Assembly: GCA_036873755.1 (NCBI GenBank)
Contig: JAVTVY010020534.1
Coordinates: forward strand, 19,888 to 83,887
From: Hanleya hanleyi
Taxonomy: Eukaryota; Mollusca; Polyplacophora; Lepidopleurida; Hanleyidae
DNA length: 64,000 bases
Direction of reading: 5' to 3'
The notes under the pieces were generated by a model. It was given only the letters and a program-made list of their open reading frames with translations. It was not told the DNA's origin and ran no database searches. This document shows, piece by piece, positions 25,401 through 37,400 of this stretch. Position 1 is the first letter of the stretch, and each line of letters opens with the position of its first letter. The translations under genes and the position numbers were made by a program.

Positions 25401-28400
25401 GTAGGACGTATATACAATAGTGTCCACAAGTAAAAGAGTTATCTCCTTGAAGCTGTCTATCGCTGTAATAACGGAATTTACTATTGTTTTCGAGAAATTT
25501 TACAAAATGGTTCGAATAATATTCCGGAGGATGTCCTAAGGGTGCAAAAAATGTTCCCCGCTGGTTGCGGAAATAAAACACCACCCAGTGTTCCCCGGGG
25601 AGACTCCCCACGTTGGTATTCGCGATAAAAGCCGCTGGTGTTCGTAACACGTGGTTTGGAACTCTGTTAGCCGGGTACACACCTCGTACACAAGCGTCGA
25701 GCGTACGGTCGCTGTGAATGATGCAAAGAAGTTCGTCCGTGTAATGGAGACGATGTTGCGAGACAGCGCTGGGAATTCGGCATAGGCGATACAGCTCACA
25801 TTTTCCAGTAATGGTTCGTCGAAGGTTGCTTTCAGACGTACATTGCCTTGTCTCAGGAGTTGAAGGTGATCTTCTGTGGCGTAGGAGGGGTCGAGGTTGA
25901 AGGCGTAGAGGGTAGAGCCGTTGTGATAATCGTACCAGGTTATAGAATTACCGAAGTTATCGCCGGTACGTCCTATGCTATCGAACAAACTCTGGTAAGC
26001 CGATGAGAACGAACTCTTCCTCCAGTCCGAGTTATACCACGTTCTTAGGAAATGACCCGGAGTCGTTACGCCATCAATATTCACCGAGAGATTGGCCAGT
26101 TTGAAGTGTTGGAAGTTTAGGGAGTTCTTTTTATAATCCTCGGCGACGGCTTTGGACGATACGAATCCTATCACCAGTCTGCTGGGGTAGACGGATAAAA
26201 AATATTATCCCAGCGGAAGAGGGTCTGTCCCGTGGCTAAGGAAGCCGTTTTGGTTGACCGATGTATTTTCCAAGGTCTTGGCGTGTCCCAAAATCACGCC
26301 GGGATTTACACGAACTTTCTCGACTTTCAGACCGATCACCAGTTCATACGCCGGATTTTCCTCACCCGACATCATGGTGAACTGCGGTGTGGAGCGATGC
26401 ATTTTGATGTATACGTCCACGTTATTCAGCAAGTAGCGCTGTTGTTTGAAAACATCTTGCATGAAGTTTCCTTCTATTTGGACCATCCCTATTCCGAATG
26501 GGTCGTGTTGAGTATCACATTGAAGCACTCTTGGAGCAGCGTCGGACTGGGGTGGGGTATCCTGGATATGCCGCCGATTTGCGCATGCGTGGACAGAGAA
26601 TAATGGAGCAAGGCATTCGAACGAGTGAGTCGTGTAAAGTGTCAGTTTGAAGCACTCGTGGGGCCGACTTAACTTTTTTTTAGTGAAATGCCGTCGACTG
26701 AGCATGCGCTGATAGTGAATAATGGAATAGGGCATTTGAATGGAGATGGACCATCCGTGGTTCGAATGGGCCGTGTGAGGTATCATATTGAAGCACTGGC
26801 AGGGCAGATGTGTAGTCAAAAGGCGTTTTGACATTAGGTTATAGGCTGCGTGTGTGTGTACATTATTACCCAACGGTAGAGTGTCACTGCGAGAAGGCGG
26901 GCGTAGGCTGCGACAAGGCACATGTTTAGGAAGTTATGGTGGTGTGTCCCATAATCCACACTCAACGGGTTGGAACCCTCTCAAATAGGTCTAAAGCGGT
27001 TCCATTTTTGGCGACAAGTTTTCTTCCTTGAATTCCATCAGCAGATTCAATATGATACCAAGTATACATCCTACGTATAGCACCCCCTCTACGACGGCCA
27101 TCTACCCAACTACATGGTGCACCCCAACGTCGACATGACCATTAGGTTAGCGCATTGATGTGGAGGTATCCGCCTAAGTCCCATGTGCGCCCCTATTTCG
27201 ACGGTATTTGCGCTTTCGCTACTAATACTGACGTCATAATTACGCCACTTTCAAGGGAGATAACTCTACCATGGTAAACAGATCCATCATGTCCAACCCA
27301 ACAAAACCATTATATTGGAGTTCAGAAAACTCGTGTCTGCTCTACATACACTTCAGCTTCTACTAGACACCCTATGGGTTGGTGCATATGTGTTTAGGCA
27401 TGTCTCACGGATGCTCCCTAGCGACGCTGCACTTTTTCTGTTACTGATGACGTCATCAATGACGTTTCATAGGACAGGCACATCTCTCAAGTCGTGGTCT
27501 ACACCACGAGAGCTTCAATGCGAATATTGTCATAGTATTGCAGTATAAAATTGATCACTGCGGATAGTTCTAGAACAATAGAGCTGAGGTGGACTTGTTA
27601 ACCTTCTGTTCTGTGGTTATGATCATATAATTTTCTCGTAATCGTGGCCGATTTATCGTAAGTAACTTAAAATGGTCGAAATACGAAGAGACCCGGATGA
27701 TAATGGTAATTCGGTCATAGCGCCATCTGCACATTTGCACAGCGCCATCTGCACATCTATACGCTTGTGTATACTGTTATATGGGTTAATCATTTTCGAG
27801 ATTTCTAGAAGTTGTTGTAATCGTAGCTGGGTTAAATCTTACGTCATTGCTATACCGGTGGAAGTTTCTTGATTTGATAGAATAATCTCGAATGCTCGAT
27901 AAAGTATAAATTGCTCGAAGTTTAGTGATCGTGAGGAGATTCACATGGTTTCTATTTGGGTGCATAAGATCGTGTTACTGGACATTACCGTTGCCCGAGA
28001 TTATTGACTGCTGGATTGTATATTCCTGTTGGATTACTCTTGTGTGTTTGATCGCTGTTTTATCTACGTAATTGAACTGACGGAAACTGGACAACAGCTG
28101 AGCGGTGTGGACTATTAAAATACAGGAACGTGATTTCTGCACGTCGGCACGGACTGTATAGAGATTTGCACGTAAATACGGACTCTGAGAGATACACCGG
28201 TATAGCATTGAACAATAAGATTTTATTTGACATTTATTAGCTGTATTGACCTAACTTAATTTGTATATGATTTTAGTATTGTAAATAAATATTTGATTGT
28301 TAATCCTCGACTACACAAAATCTTTCTGTTGCGTTTTTCTATTGTCGTTAATTTAGACGTAACAATATTTGGATGCGATATGTCCTATCATTGGCACAAA

Positions 28401-31400
28401 AATGCCCGCTTTCGCTACTACTCACCGACCGCACCAAAACATTTCTATCGTTTTCTTCATAGCATGCCCTTCAAAAAACCCCTCACGCGATCGATTTGGA
28501 TCATGGATGTTCCGCCTCGGCCCCGAACTCTCACCACAAATACTTTTTTTATACTACTGCCAGACTGGGTATGCGCGGAATGACGAAACCGGAGAAAATC
28601 ATCATTTGCTGTTACATGAGTGCTTGACCATGACACCCCACAAGGCCCATTCGGACCAAAGATGGTCCATCTCTACCTGAAATCGGTCATAAAAAGGTCC
28701 CTTTTCCACTACTCCATTCTGACTCTGCGTCACGAGTGCTTCAATATGATACCTCAAACGGCCCATTCGGACCACGAATGGTCCGTCTCGATCCCAAAAC
28801 GTCCATTCAAATGCCATTATTCTCTATTAGGGCATGGGAAAATGACGGCATTTGCAATACACACCAGTCCAGTCGGACTGTGCCCAACGATTGCTTCAAA
28901 CTAACACATCACACGACCCATTCAGACCACGGATGGGTCATCTCGAGGCCAAAGCGCCCATTCAAATGCCCCCTTTCCATTATTTTCTCACGAAACACCG
29001 CCTCCGTCCGACGCTGCCCTAACTCACCCCACCACCAAAAAAAAACCGTACACCCCAGATCTGCTTATGCACCACACATGCGCAGTCAGAACTTTTCAGC
29101 AAATTCAAAAGCGTTTTTCCGGAATAAATACGAACATAATGTATGCAGATTTATGGTTCTATATTTTCACATATGTTTCCCATAAGCAGGCATCGATATT
29201 GAAAATATCACATCTTATGTTTGACTCCGATTGAATGTCTTGTTTAACACATACAAATCCGGCTTATAACGCTTCACGTCACGTGGTGCGCTCGAGGCGA
29301 TAATGTCTGATTTTAAATATATATTGAAACTCCAACTTAAACACTATACGCTCAATCACATGAACAGATCATGGTCATTTTAATACACCTATAAATAAAT
29401 CTTTTGAATTATTCGTTTATTTTACATGTATATAAATTCAATGAATTATTTATACGTGGAATCCCATTGTTAGCTGATCCCTCAATACGTTAGTTTATTT
29501 GTAGTTTCCAGGGGGTTAGTTTCGCCTGTTAGTTTACCAGAATATGTCCAGTGCGTAACGATCAACTATTTACTCTAGTCTCCGTTTGCTATGTAGTTCC
29601 CGGTAAAGATGTGGTAACAGTTAATATAGATAAGTGATTTGCAATATCCACTTGTCAAAAAAAGGGTCTTCAATGCAGTGTCTTGACCTGGACGTAGATA
29701 GTGAATGTTTGAGACAAACAGAGAACGAAACAGTGGCTGTGTGTAGAGAGAAGGGTCGTTGATTTACGGAATTACACAAGATAATAGAAAACAATATGAC
29801 AGGAGCCGCCTGTTTTAACGAAATTTGGCAGACTCCTTCGATAATATATAGTTAACAAAATTAGCGAAGTTTATCGAAATGAACATTATGACGACCGAGA
29901 AAATTAACAATGTCTCTTGTAGCCCGCTCAGATGTGTCAACGACCGACGATAAATCGGCGTTATGGTTGTGATGCGATTTCAGAAAAAATACATTCTTTA
30001 TCACCGTATAGAATGGCCATTCTGACGAGACCATGTAGTCTGCCTAATATATCTTAGTTGTTCAGTTTATTTTATTAACAGGAAACCACGGTAATGTTAC
30101 ATTGTAATAAATGAAATAAAGAAATTATTATACACCTATTATATATACCCGGTGCATGGGTCTTCTATGAACCGTTATGTCAATTACCCGTCTCACCTCA
30201 AATCCACCCGCTGTGAATATAACCTGTGTATGAGATCGCTCTCGTCACCAGGAGGACGGGTCTAATAATTCCCATATCTTGTGCTGTATATCTTCGTTGA
30301 GTACGTTTTCACGGCGTAAAACGTTCTCTAGTTTTACCGTTTGATAATCAGGGTAGTTTTTAATCAGATTGGACCTTTTTGTCTGCATACATAAAGGCCT
30401 CTGGTAATACTAATACTCCCTGTCAATCATTAATTATAACAAATACATTTAATCCATTTTTGTTGTTATAACTGTGTGTGTTCGCGAGAATTATAGAATT
30501 ATCTTGATATATCAAACTACGACTTCGATTTCTGAACAATATGTACCGGCCTAGGATTATGACAATAGGCTTAAAATGTACCTAAACTCAGTCTGACAAA
30601 ACAAATTTAAAATGTCTCAATGGCCCTATGGGCTGCAATAAAAAGCGGTAGGGTAACGCCTCCCACCTTGTCACCACAGCTTCTTTACAGGGTAAGTATC
30701 TCCCATTCTCCCAAAGTGTTTTTTTTACATGCATGCATACTAAGATGGCGTATAGGAGATCCGAAATATACGAAGCGGATCCCACATCCCCCAGAGTCTC
30801 ATCCCAGGCCCCTGTGTTCTTACCAGTATAGATTTTCATCCACCAACTTTTGTAAAGCCCTTGAGGTTGCCAAATCTCTGGAAGTTAGTCCACGATTGAC
30901 GTTCACCGAGTACGGACAAAAAATCGCCGACTCCGAGTTCTGCATAGATTTCCTCAATTGAGGAAATCTATGCAGAACTCGGAGTCGGCGATTTTTTGTC
31001 CGTTCAACTCAATCCACGGTATTTTGCCTTTAGATGAAAACTTCAGGCTCGATACATTCTGAAAATATATAGATTAATGAGTCCGAAATCTCAGGACTTT
31101 TGGGATTCGGATTCATGTGTGGTGTAAATTAGAGCAGTTGTCTCATACCATGTTAGTCCTTTTGACATATAGCTGCTTTCGGTATGAAACGCTGCGTGTA
31201 GGTTTACCTATATTTCGTCAATAGGGATCGTATCTAGCGCCATATTCATGAGTGGTTTGGTTTTGGTTTGGTTTGGTATCATTTATTCGCCATCCAAAAT
31301 ACAACATATATGAAGAAAAAAACAGAAGTTACAATATATCACATAATATGAGTTCCGTAAATATTAGGGTGGCGGGAGAAAACCCCAAAGGGCTTGTTAT

Positions 31401-34400
31401 ATCCCAAAGAATAAACAGAAAAGATGCATTGATTCAATCTCTGAGATGTTTGTGTGAGGCAACGAATTACAAAGTCTTATAAACAAAGCATAGTGGTAGA
31501 AAGTGAATAAAGGATTAATATGATATTGGACTATGTATTTACTCATTATTATATTAGATATGGCTAATATGTGCAATGGTTATGATGTTAGTAGAAAGGC
31601 TTTAAGAAGGTATTTAAAATGAGAAATTGATATGCAAATTTGTAGATGGGAGGGCAATTTATTCCATTCCCTAGGAGCCTTAATTTTAGCTGTGTGTAGA
31701 GAAAGGCAAGTCCGAAATGGATAGCGATATAATTTCGTAGCAGAACATCTTGTGGGATACTGGTGTATGTCACTTAATCTTGTCAAGTAATTATTAAACA
31801 TTGATGGTAGAAGTGACCTATGATGGATAAATTTATGAGACAGTTGCAAAATAAGATACTGATTCAAAACTAACAGAGGCAATATTTTAAGTCTGGAAAA
31901 TAACGGAGCAGTATGTTCTAGAGGATGTAAGAGAGATATAATTCTTATTGCTCGTTTTTGAAGGGTAATAAGAGACTTGAGTTGCGTGGAAAAAGTGTTG
32001 CCCCAAACAATATTACAATATGACAGATAGGGGAAAATAAGCGAGTAATAAAGTAGATATAAAGTTTTCTTATTGAGGCTATGTTTAATTGTATTTATCA
32101 AACTCAAATTTCGTGATACCTTTTTACATATTTCGTTAATGTGTTTCGTCCAGGTTAGTTTTTCACTCAAATAAACTCCAAGAAATTTAAAATTGTCAAC
32201 CTTTTCTATATCGTGCCCCATAATAGATAATACTGGATTGAAAGAACTATTAGTTCTACAGTTAGGTTTGATAAGCATAAATTTCGTTTTTGTTACATTT
32301 AAAGAGAGCTTATTACTGGAAAGCCAATTATATAATAACAACAATTCTTCAGACATCATTTGAAAAAGTGCAGCAGGATTATGATGAGATAACATTGTGC
32401 TTGTATCATCTGCGAATAATATAATTTTCAAGACACTTGAAACAGATATCAGGTCATTTATATAGATAATAAATAGCAATGGCCCCAGGATAGACCCTTG
32501 AGGGACATCACATGATATACATTGTAAAGTAGAGGAAGTATTATTAACAGAAACAGTTTGAAATCTGTCAGATAAATAGCTTTTAAACCAACGATTGCTG
32601 ATATCACGAAAACCGTAATATTCTAACTTTCTAAGTAAAATGTCATGATTCACAGTATCGAATGCCTTAGAGAGATCCAAGAAGCAAATAATGCTAAATA
32701 ATTTGGATTCTTTAGCAGCAACTAAGGGTTCATAAAGAGACAGTAGAGCAAGAAAAGTAGAATGGTTGGACCTGAATCCAAACTGATTGCAACAGAGTAT
32801 AGAGAACGTTTCTAAGAAATCAACAACATTAATAGCCGCAACTTTCTCTAGTATTTTGCTGAAGGCTGGCAGCACAGAGATAGGTCGATAATTTTCCAAA
32901 AGCCTATCATTGCCAGATTTAAAAACTGGGGTCACTTTGGCTATCTTTAACTCTGCAGGTACAACACCAGTTTGAAAAGACAGATTAATAATATTAGACA
33001 ATGGTACGCTGATGGAATCGGAAACTAGGTTAACTAGAGACATACGTACACCGTCTATCCCAGCGGCACTATTTTTTGATGAGGTTTTTGATGGTGTACA
33101 GGAATAGGAAATGAATATGATCTCTGTGGATAAAGTGAGGTAATATAGTTGTTCCTACATTACCTAATAGGTACTGTGAAAAAAGTAGCTCACAGGCATT
33201 CAAATTTCCATGTATTAACTAGATGCGGTGTAAATCTAGGAAGGCTTAGCTCTGGTTCGTCGAGTGACATTGTGCAAAGATCATTACTGTAAAATCTTAT
33301 AATGGAAAACAGGTCAAGGGTAGTCAATTTCGAATGTACACAGGAAACAGATGGATGCATAATATAAATGCAGAAAGGTTATGGAGCTCTTATCCTTCAA
33401 GAGATAGACTAACAGCATTGAATGTACTTTGACCGCAATCTTAATAAGTTTATCCTCTCAACGCTCAACAGTTTGATATGTCGCTACAGGATCTTAATTC
33501 CATCAACTGAATTTCGCTCCCAGTCGGAATATTAAATAGATTTACTGACACGCGGTTTTCTAGCTCTTGGACTGATCTACTGGTAGGCGGGAAGGATGAG
33601 AGGATGGTATTCTCCAGTTTCTCAACTGATAGAGTTTAGATAGCAGTCCATAAATCTGCGGATCATACCCTGTGTTTTGGAACAAGCTGACGCCATGCTG
33701 TCTGAACAACAATGAGATCAACAGAGGCTAGGCCAACGAGAAAGCCCGTGCCTTCAACGGCATCGTCCATCGAAACGGAATGGTAGTCCTGATTGGTGGA
33801 CGTTCACGTTAATGGGAGAGGGTAATATCGTACAGCGAGAAGTAAAATTGGGGAGCAATGATGCGATATTATTTCAGATTGAATTTGACAGTCACTCATA
33901 GGTTAAATTGGTCATCTTCCATAGGGATCGCTAGCTGTATATATGGTATGAATGAAATATTTCAAGATATATTTCATTAACTGCATTCATTTAGCTCTGT
34001 AATTTGACCTAGCAACAATAAGACAAGGTTCCTCATCTTCAATAGGATCTTGGTTCATCGTCAGCTGCAACTGTTGAAAGAACATGGAAACCCTGACTAT
34101 AGGGGGCGGGGGAGGGGGGGGAAGGGGGGGCGGGATTTGGTTTAATGTCACACTCAAGTTTGTTCCACTCAAATGGTGACAATCAGTTTGGTTGGTGGAG
34201 GAAGCCAGAGCACCCGGAGAGAACCACCGCCCGTCGGGAAGTAACTGACAAACTTTCACACATGGACCAGCTGGGCTCGAACCTGTGCCGGTTCAGCGGT
34301 GTGACGCTGGTCACCAGCGGAGCTCCTTAGACCACCTGGCTCACTGGCTATTGTCCCACAACAGATATTGTGATGATGGACAGAGAGACAGACAGACGGT

Positions 34401-37400
34401 TGACCCTAATGATGGCAATACCCACGAGGGTTAACAATATAACACCGGTGAGCCACGCCATGTTTATGTAACTTATGGTAATCAATTGATTAAGTAAGTA
34501 AGTAAGATTCTCATTCTGAGTTATAAATCAATTAACTTATTTAAAGGAAATATCGTTCCATAATTTTATTTGGAGGGGTCGCGTTTTTCGGATTTTTTTT
34601 GGAATTATTTAACTTGGAACTGCCATAATAATTTGCAGGATGAAAGTAAAAAGTGACGCAGCCTTATTTTGTTACGCTCATACTAACCGCTTGTGTCACT
34701 GATGTCCCTGCTCTCCTTGTTCCCCCGCTGATTCACGCCGCATAATTCGCGCCTCTTGGCCGTTAGGGGGCGCTCTGCACAGGCCAACCGCCGATGGCCA
34801 ATGAATATCACCCTTACGGGAGAGTCGCGGTCCGCTTTGTTTATCACGGCAACCATTATCCGGGCATCTGCCACATTTTCCCTCAATGGGTGAGAAATCT
34901 TTCGGCCAGTCACCATAAACTGTTTCCATTCAATGACGGCGCTAAGCTGCACAGATTAGTCTCGCGGTAACAGTACTAAACTACCCGACGTATATGACAT
35001 CTACTGAGTGATAATGTGTGGAAAAGCGCGAGAAACTAGTGAACTATTTCTTCACAATCAACTATGAAACGAAGCAATACGAGTTGTCTTCCTTGTCAAA
35101 CGTTCACATGACGCTAACGGCAAAAATAAAAATAAACGGCAAAACAAATCGTAATTATTTTAATTTCAGGATTAAGAGTGAATAGATTTTTGGATAACTT
35201 CCTCCATTGTCATATTTAGTAAGGTTCGTCAACTGATTGCAAAAATTTGTTCACTAATCCATTCAAATAATTAATACAGTCGCTAATTTTTTCAAAAATC
35301 CCACTGATAAGACCACGCTTCATCGTCATGAGAATACACTGTTATAAATTACCGTTATTTCACAGTAAATGTATGTTGGAGTTTACAGTACATTTAATCG
35401 TAAACACATTAATCTGTACTTTGAACTGTGATATTTCAGTTGACATCAACTGAAATGGGTAAACTTCGCACACACGTAACGTAAAATTCCAGTTTCTTCT
35501 GAAAGGAGGTTGATATCTTTGCACAGGAAACGCTCATTTGCAGGAAACATCCGACACCTGCGTTGTACGATACAACATTCAGAGCATTATCAGAACACGC
35601 ATTGGGACGAACGCAGCGGCTAACTTTAATTTTCGGTCTGTAATACGGTTTGGGTTTGGTTTTATCTGACTTGCAGTTGTGTCCCACTATTCGTGTAATA
35701 ATTCCACAGATTCCTTCGTGATTATGTAAACACGAAGAGCTGAAATACGCGAAAGAGCAATGGCAATTTCAGCCTTCCAGTGACCTACGTTGCCGCCAAA
35801 CCGATAATTGTAGACAAGTGTGCCAGTTTGGAGGATGTTAAAAAAAACGATAATTGTACATTACATGCAACCTAATTTACAGTTGAATGCCTGTAAATAA
35901 ACGGTAATTATAAATTACGGTGCAACATTTTACAGTTAAAAGCCTGTTAAAAGGCGGTAATTGTAAAATACGGTGCGACGTAATTTTACAGTTGAATGTA
36001 CTGGCACTTTTCTGCCAGTACTTTTAACTGTGAATTTACGGCGTGATTTATAACAGTGTATAAGGAGATCATGTTGCCTACATTGGTAACGTAACTACAC
36101 CGTTTCAGTGTTTCAGATTTTAAATTGAATGTTGACTTAATTTAAGTGAGAATCGTGATCTCAGTATCAGGAATATCTGTTGAGAAAGTGGGTATGATGT
36201 AATTTCGATCACGTGAAGTAGTTAGCCAATCCTGGTTAGTATGAGGAATCTGGTTACCTCCGAGCTATTACGGCACGGTGATTGGATAACCAGATAAAGC
36301 GCCCCCTTACGGCCAAGAGGCGCGAACTATGCGATGTGAATCAGCGGGGGAACAAGGAGAGAAGGGACGTCAGTGATACAAGCTGTCTATCAGCGTATAT
36401 TTTGTCTGAAAGTTAGAACCTATGATACTTTCAATAGACGTTATTAGTGAGTCTAACTTTTTTCGATCTTCTCCATTTAAGGTCAGTATTTCGGCTGAAG
36501 AACATTATTGTCGTCAGATTCTAATTCCTCGAAAGAATTTCTTTCAGAAAATATATGTCTTGTTATGGTGAGTCAATTTATTGCAATTCAATTGAGCAAA
36601 AATTGATGAGGTGTCGAAAGTATTATAGCTCGTAAACCTGGAACCAACAATCCGACTATGTCCCCTGACACTCACCAGATATTTTATTTTCGCCATTCTC
36701 AGGTAGGTCTCCAGTTTTATACAAAATGGTGACATACTTGGAGTATACGGTCCACGATGAATCTGGTGTAATATGACGGTGTCGGGCGGGTATACTTCCT
36801 CCGGTTCATCCTCTGTGGTTTCGCTCCTACAAATACAGAACGAAGCAGTTGATACCAAAGTAGGTTCGATTCCTGTGTGAAATATGATATAAAATCTAAT
36901 AGCAGATTGTCCCTAAGTCGCGAGCCTTTTCCAGCCAAACGATTCTGTAACATACGAACTGGTCGGGGATCAATACCGACAGTATCGAGTACCAACCACT
37001 GTGACTGACTAACGTGTAAATCAGGTAAGTTATCAAAACCGTCCTAAAATCTGTCCATTTCAATTGGTCATCTACTTTGAAGCTTGTTAAAAATCAATAG
37101 TTAACTTCGCATATATTACCTTTATTAACTCTACAAAATGACTACCATTACTCTGTGATATTGATAACTTATCACGTTTGAAATAACTTTGTAATTCTCT
37201 CCATATAAAAAGTCAGTACTGCTTTTTCATGTACCGCGGTTTACCTACATAGGGGAAATCGACTTGCCCACTGGACCGATACGCTCTGTAATGTGTGGTG
37301 ACGTGAGATTCGGTCTCTTCTTGCCCGGGGCAGCCTCTTTACTCGGTATGACGTTATGAATCTTTAACAACCAGTTCGTCATATTTGTTATTGCTTAGCT

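Larger units (their letters stand above)
22554..30660 (-). mobile_element. internally deleted Polinton/Maverick (8.1 kb) inside the faxc intron
   Basis: Two inverted repeats of about 1.1 kb (22554-23655 and 29538-30660) flank three decayed genes on the minus strand, in the order capsid protein, protease, integrase. This combination of DDE integrase with chromodomain, adenain-like cysteine protease and a double-jelly-roll-type capsid protein is diagnostic of Polintons. Intact Polintons are usually 15-20 kb and also carry a protein-primed DNA polymerase B and a packaging ATPase. Neither is present, so most of the interior is lost. All three genes have frameshifts. A satellite-like repeat has grown or inserted in the interior. 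Confidence 0.85.

Noticed and set aside
26205..26921. 238-residue open frame as a single gene
   Set aside because: Its first half is read-through of the satellite-like repeat; only the last ~90 residues match the capsid protein.
28293..29185. three overlapping plus-strand frames of ~100-150 residues
   Set aside because: They lie on the satellite-like repeat and translate its units ('HSDHGW..', 'AHSDHEW..') periodically, with no domain.
30620..30961. 113-residue plus-strand frame ending in a faxc-like peptide
   Set aside because: The faxc-like part is the inverted palindrome arm; the rest lies in the Polinton inverted repeat and does not match faxc.
34260..34345. true tRNA gene
   Set aside because: Boxes A and B are present, but the cloverleaf does not close and SINE-type sequence follows.
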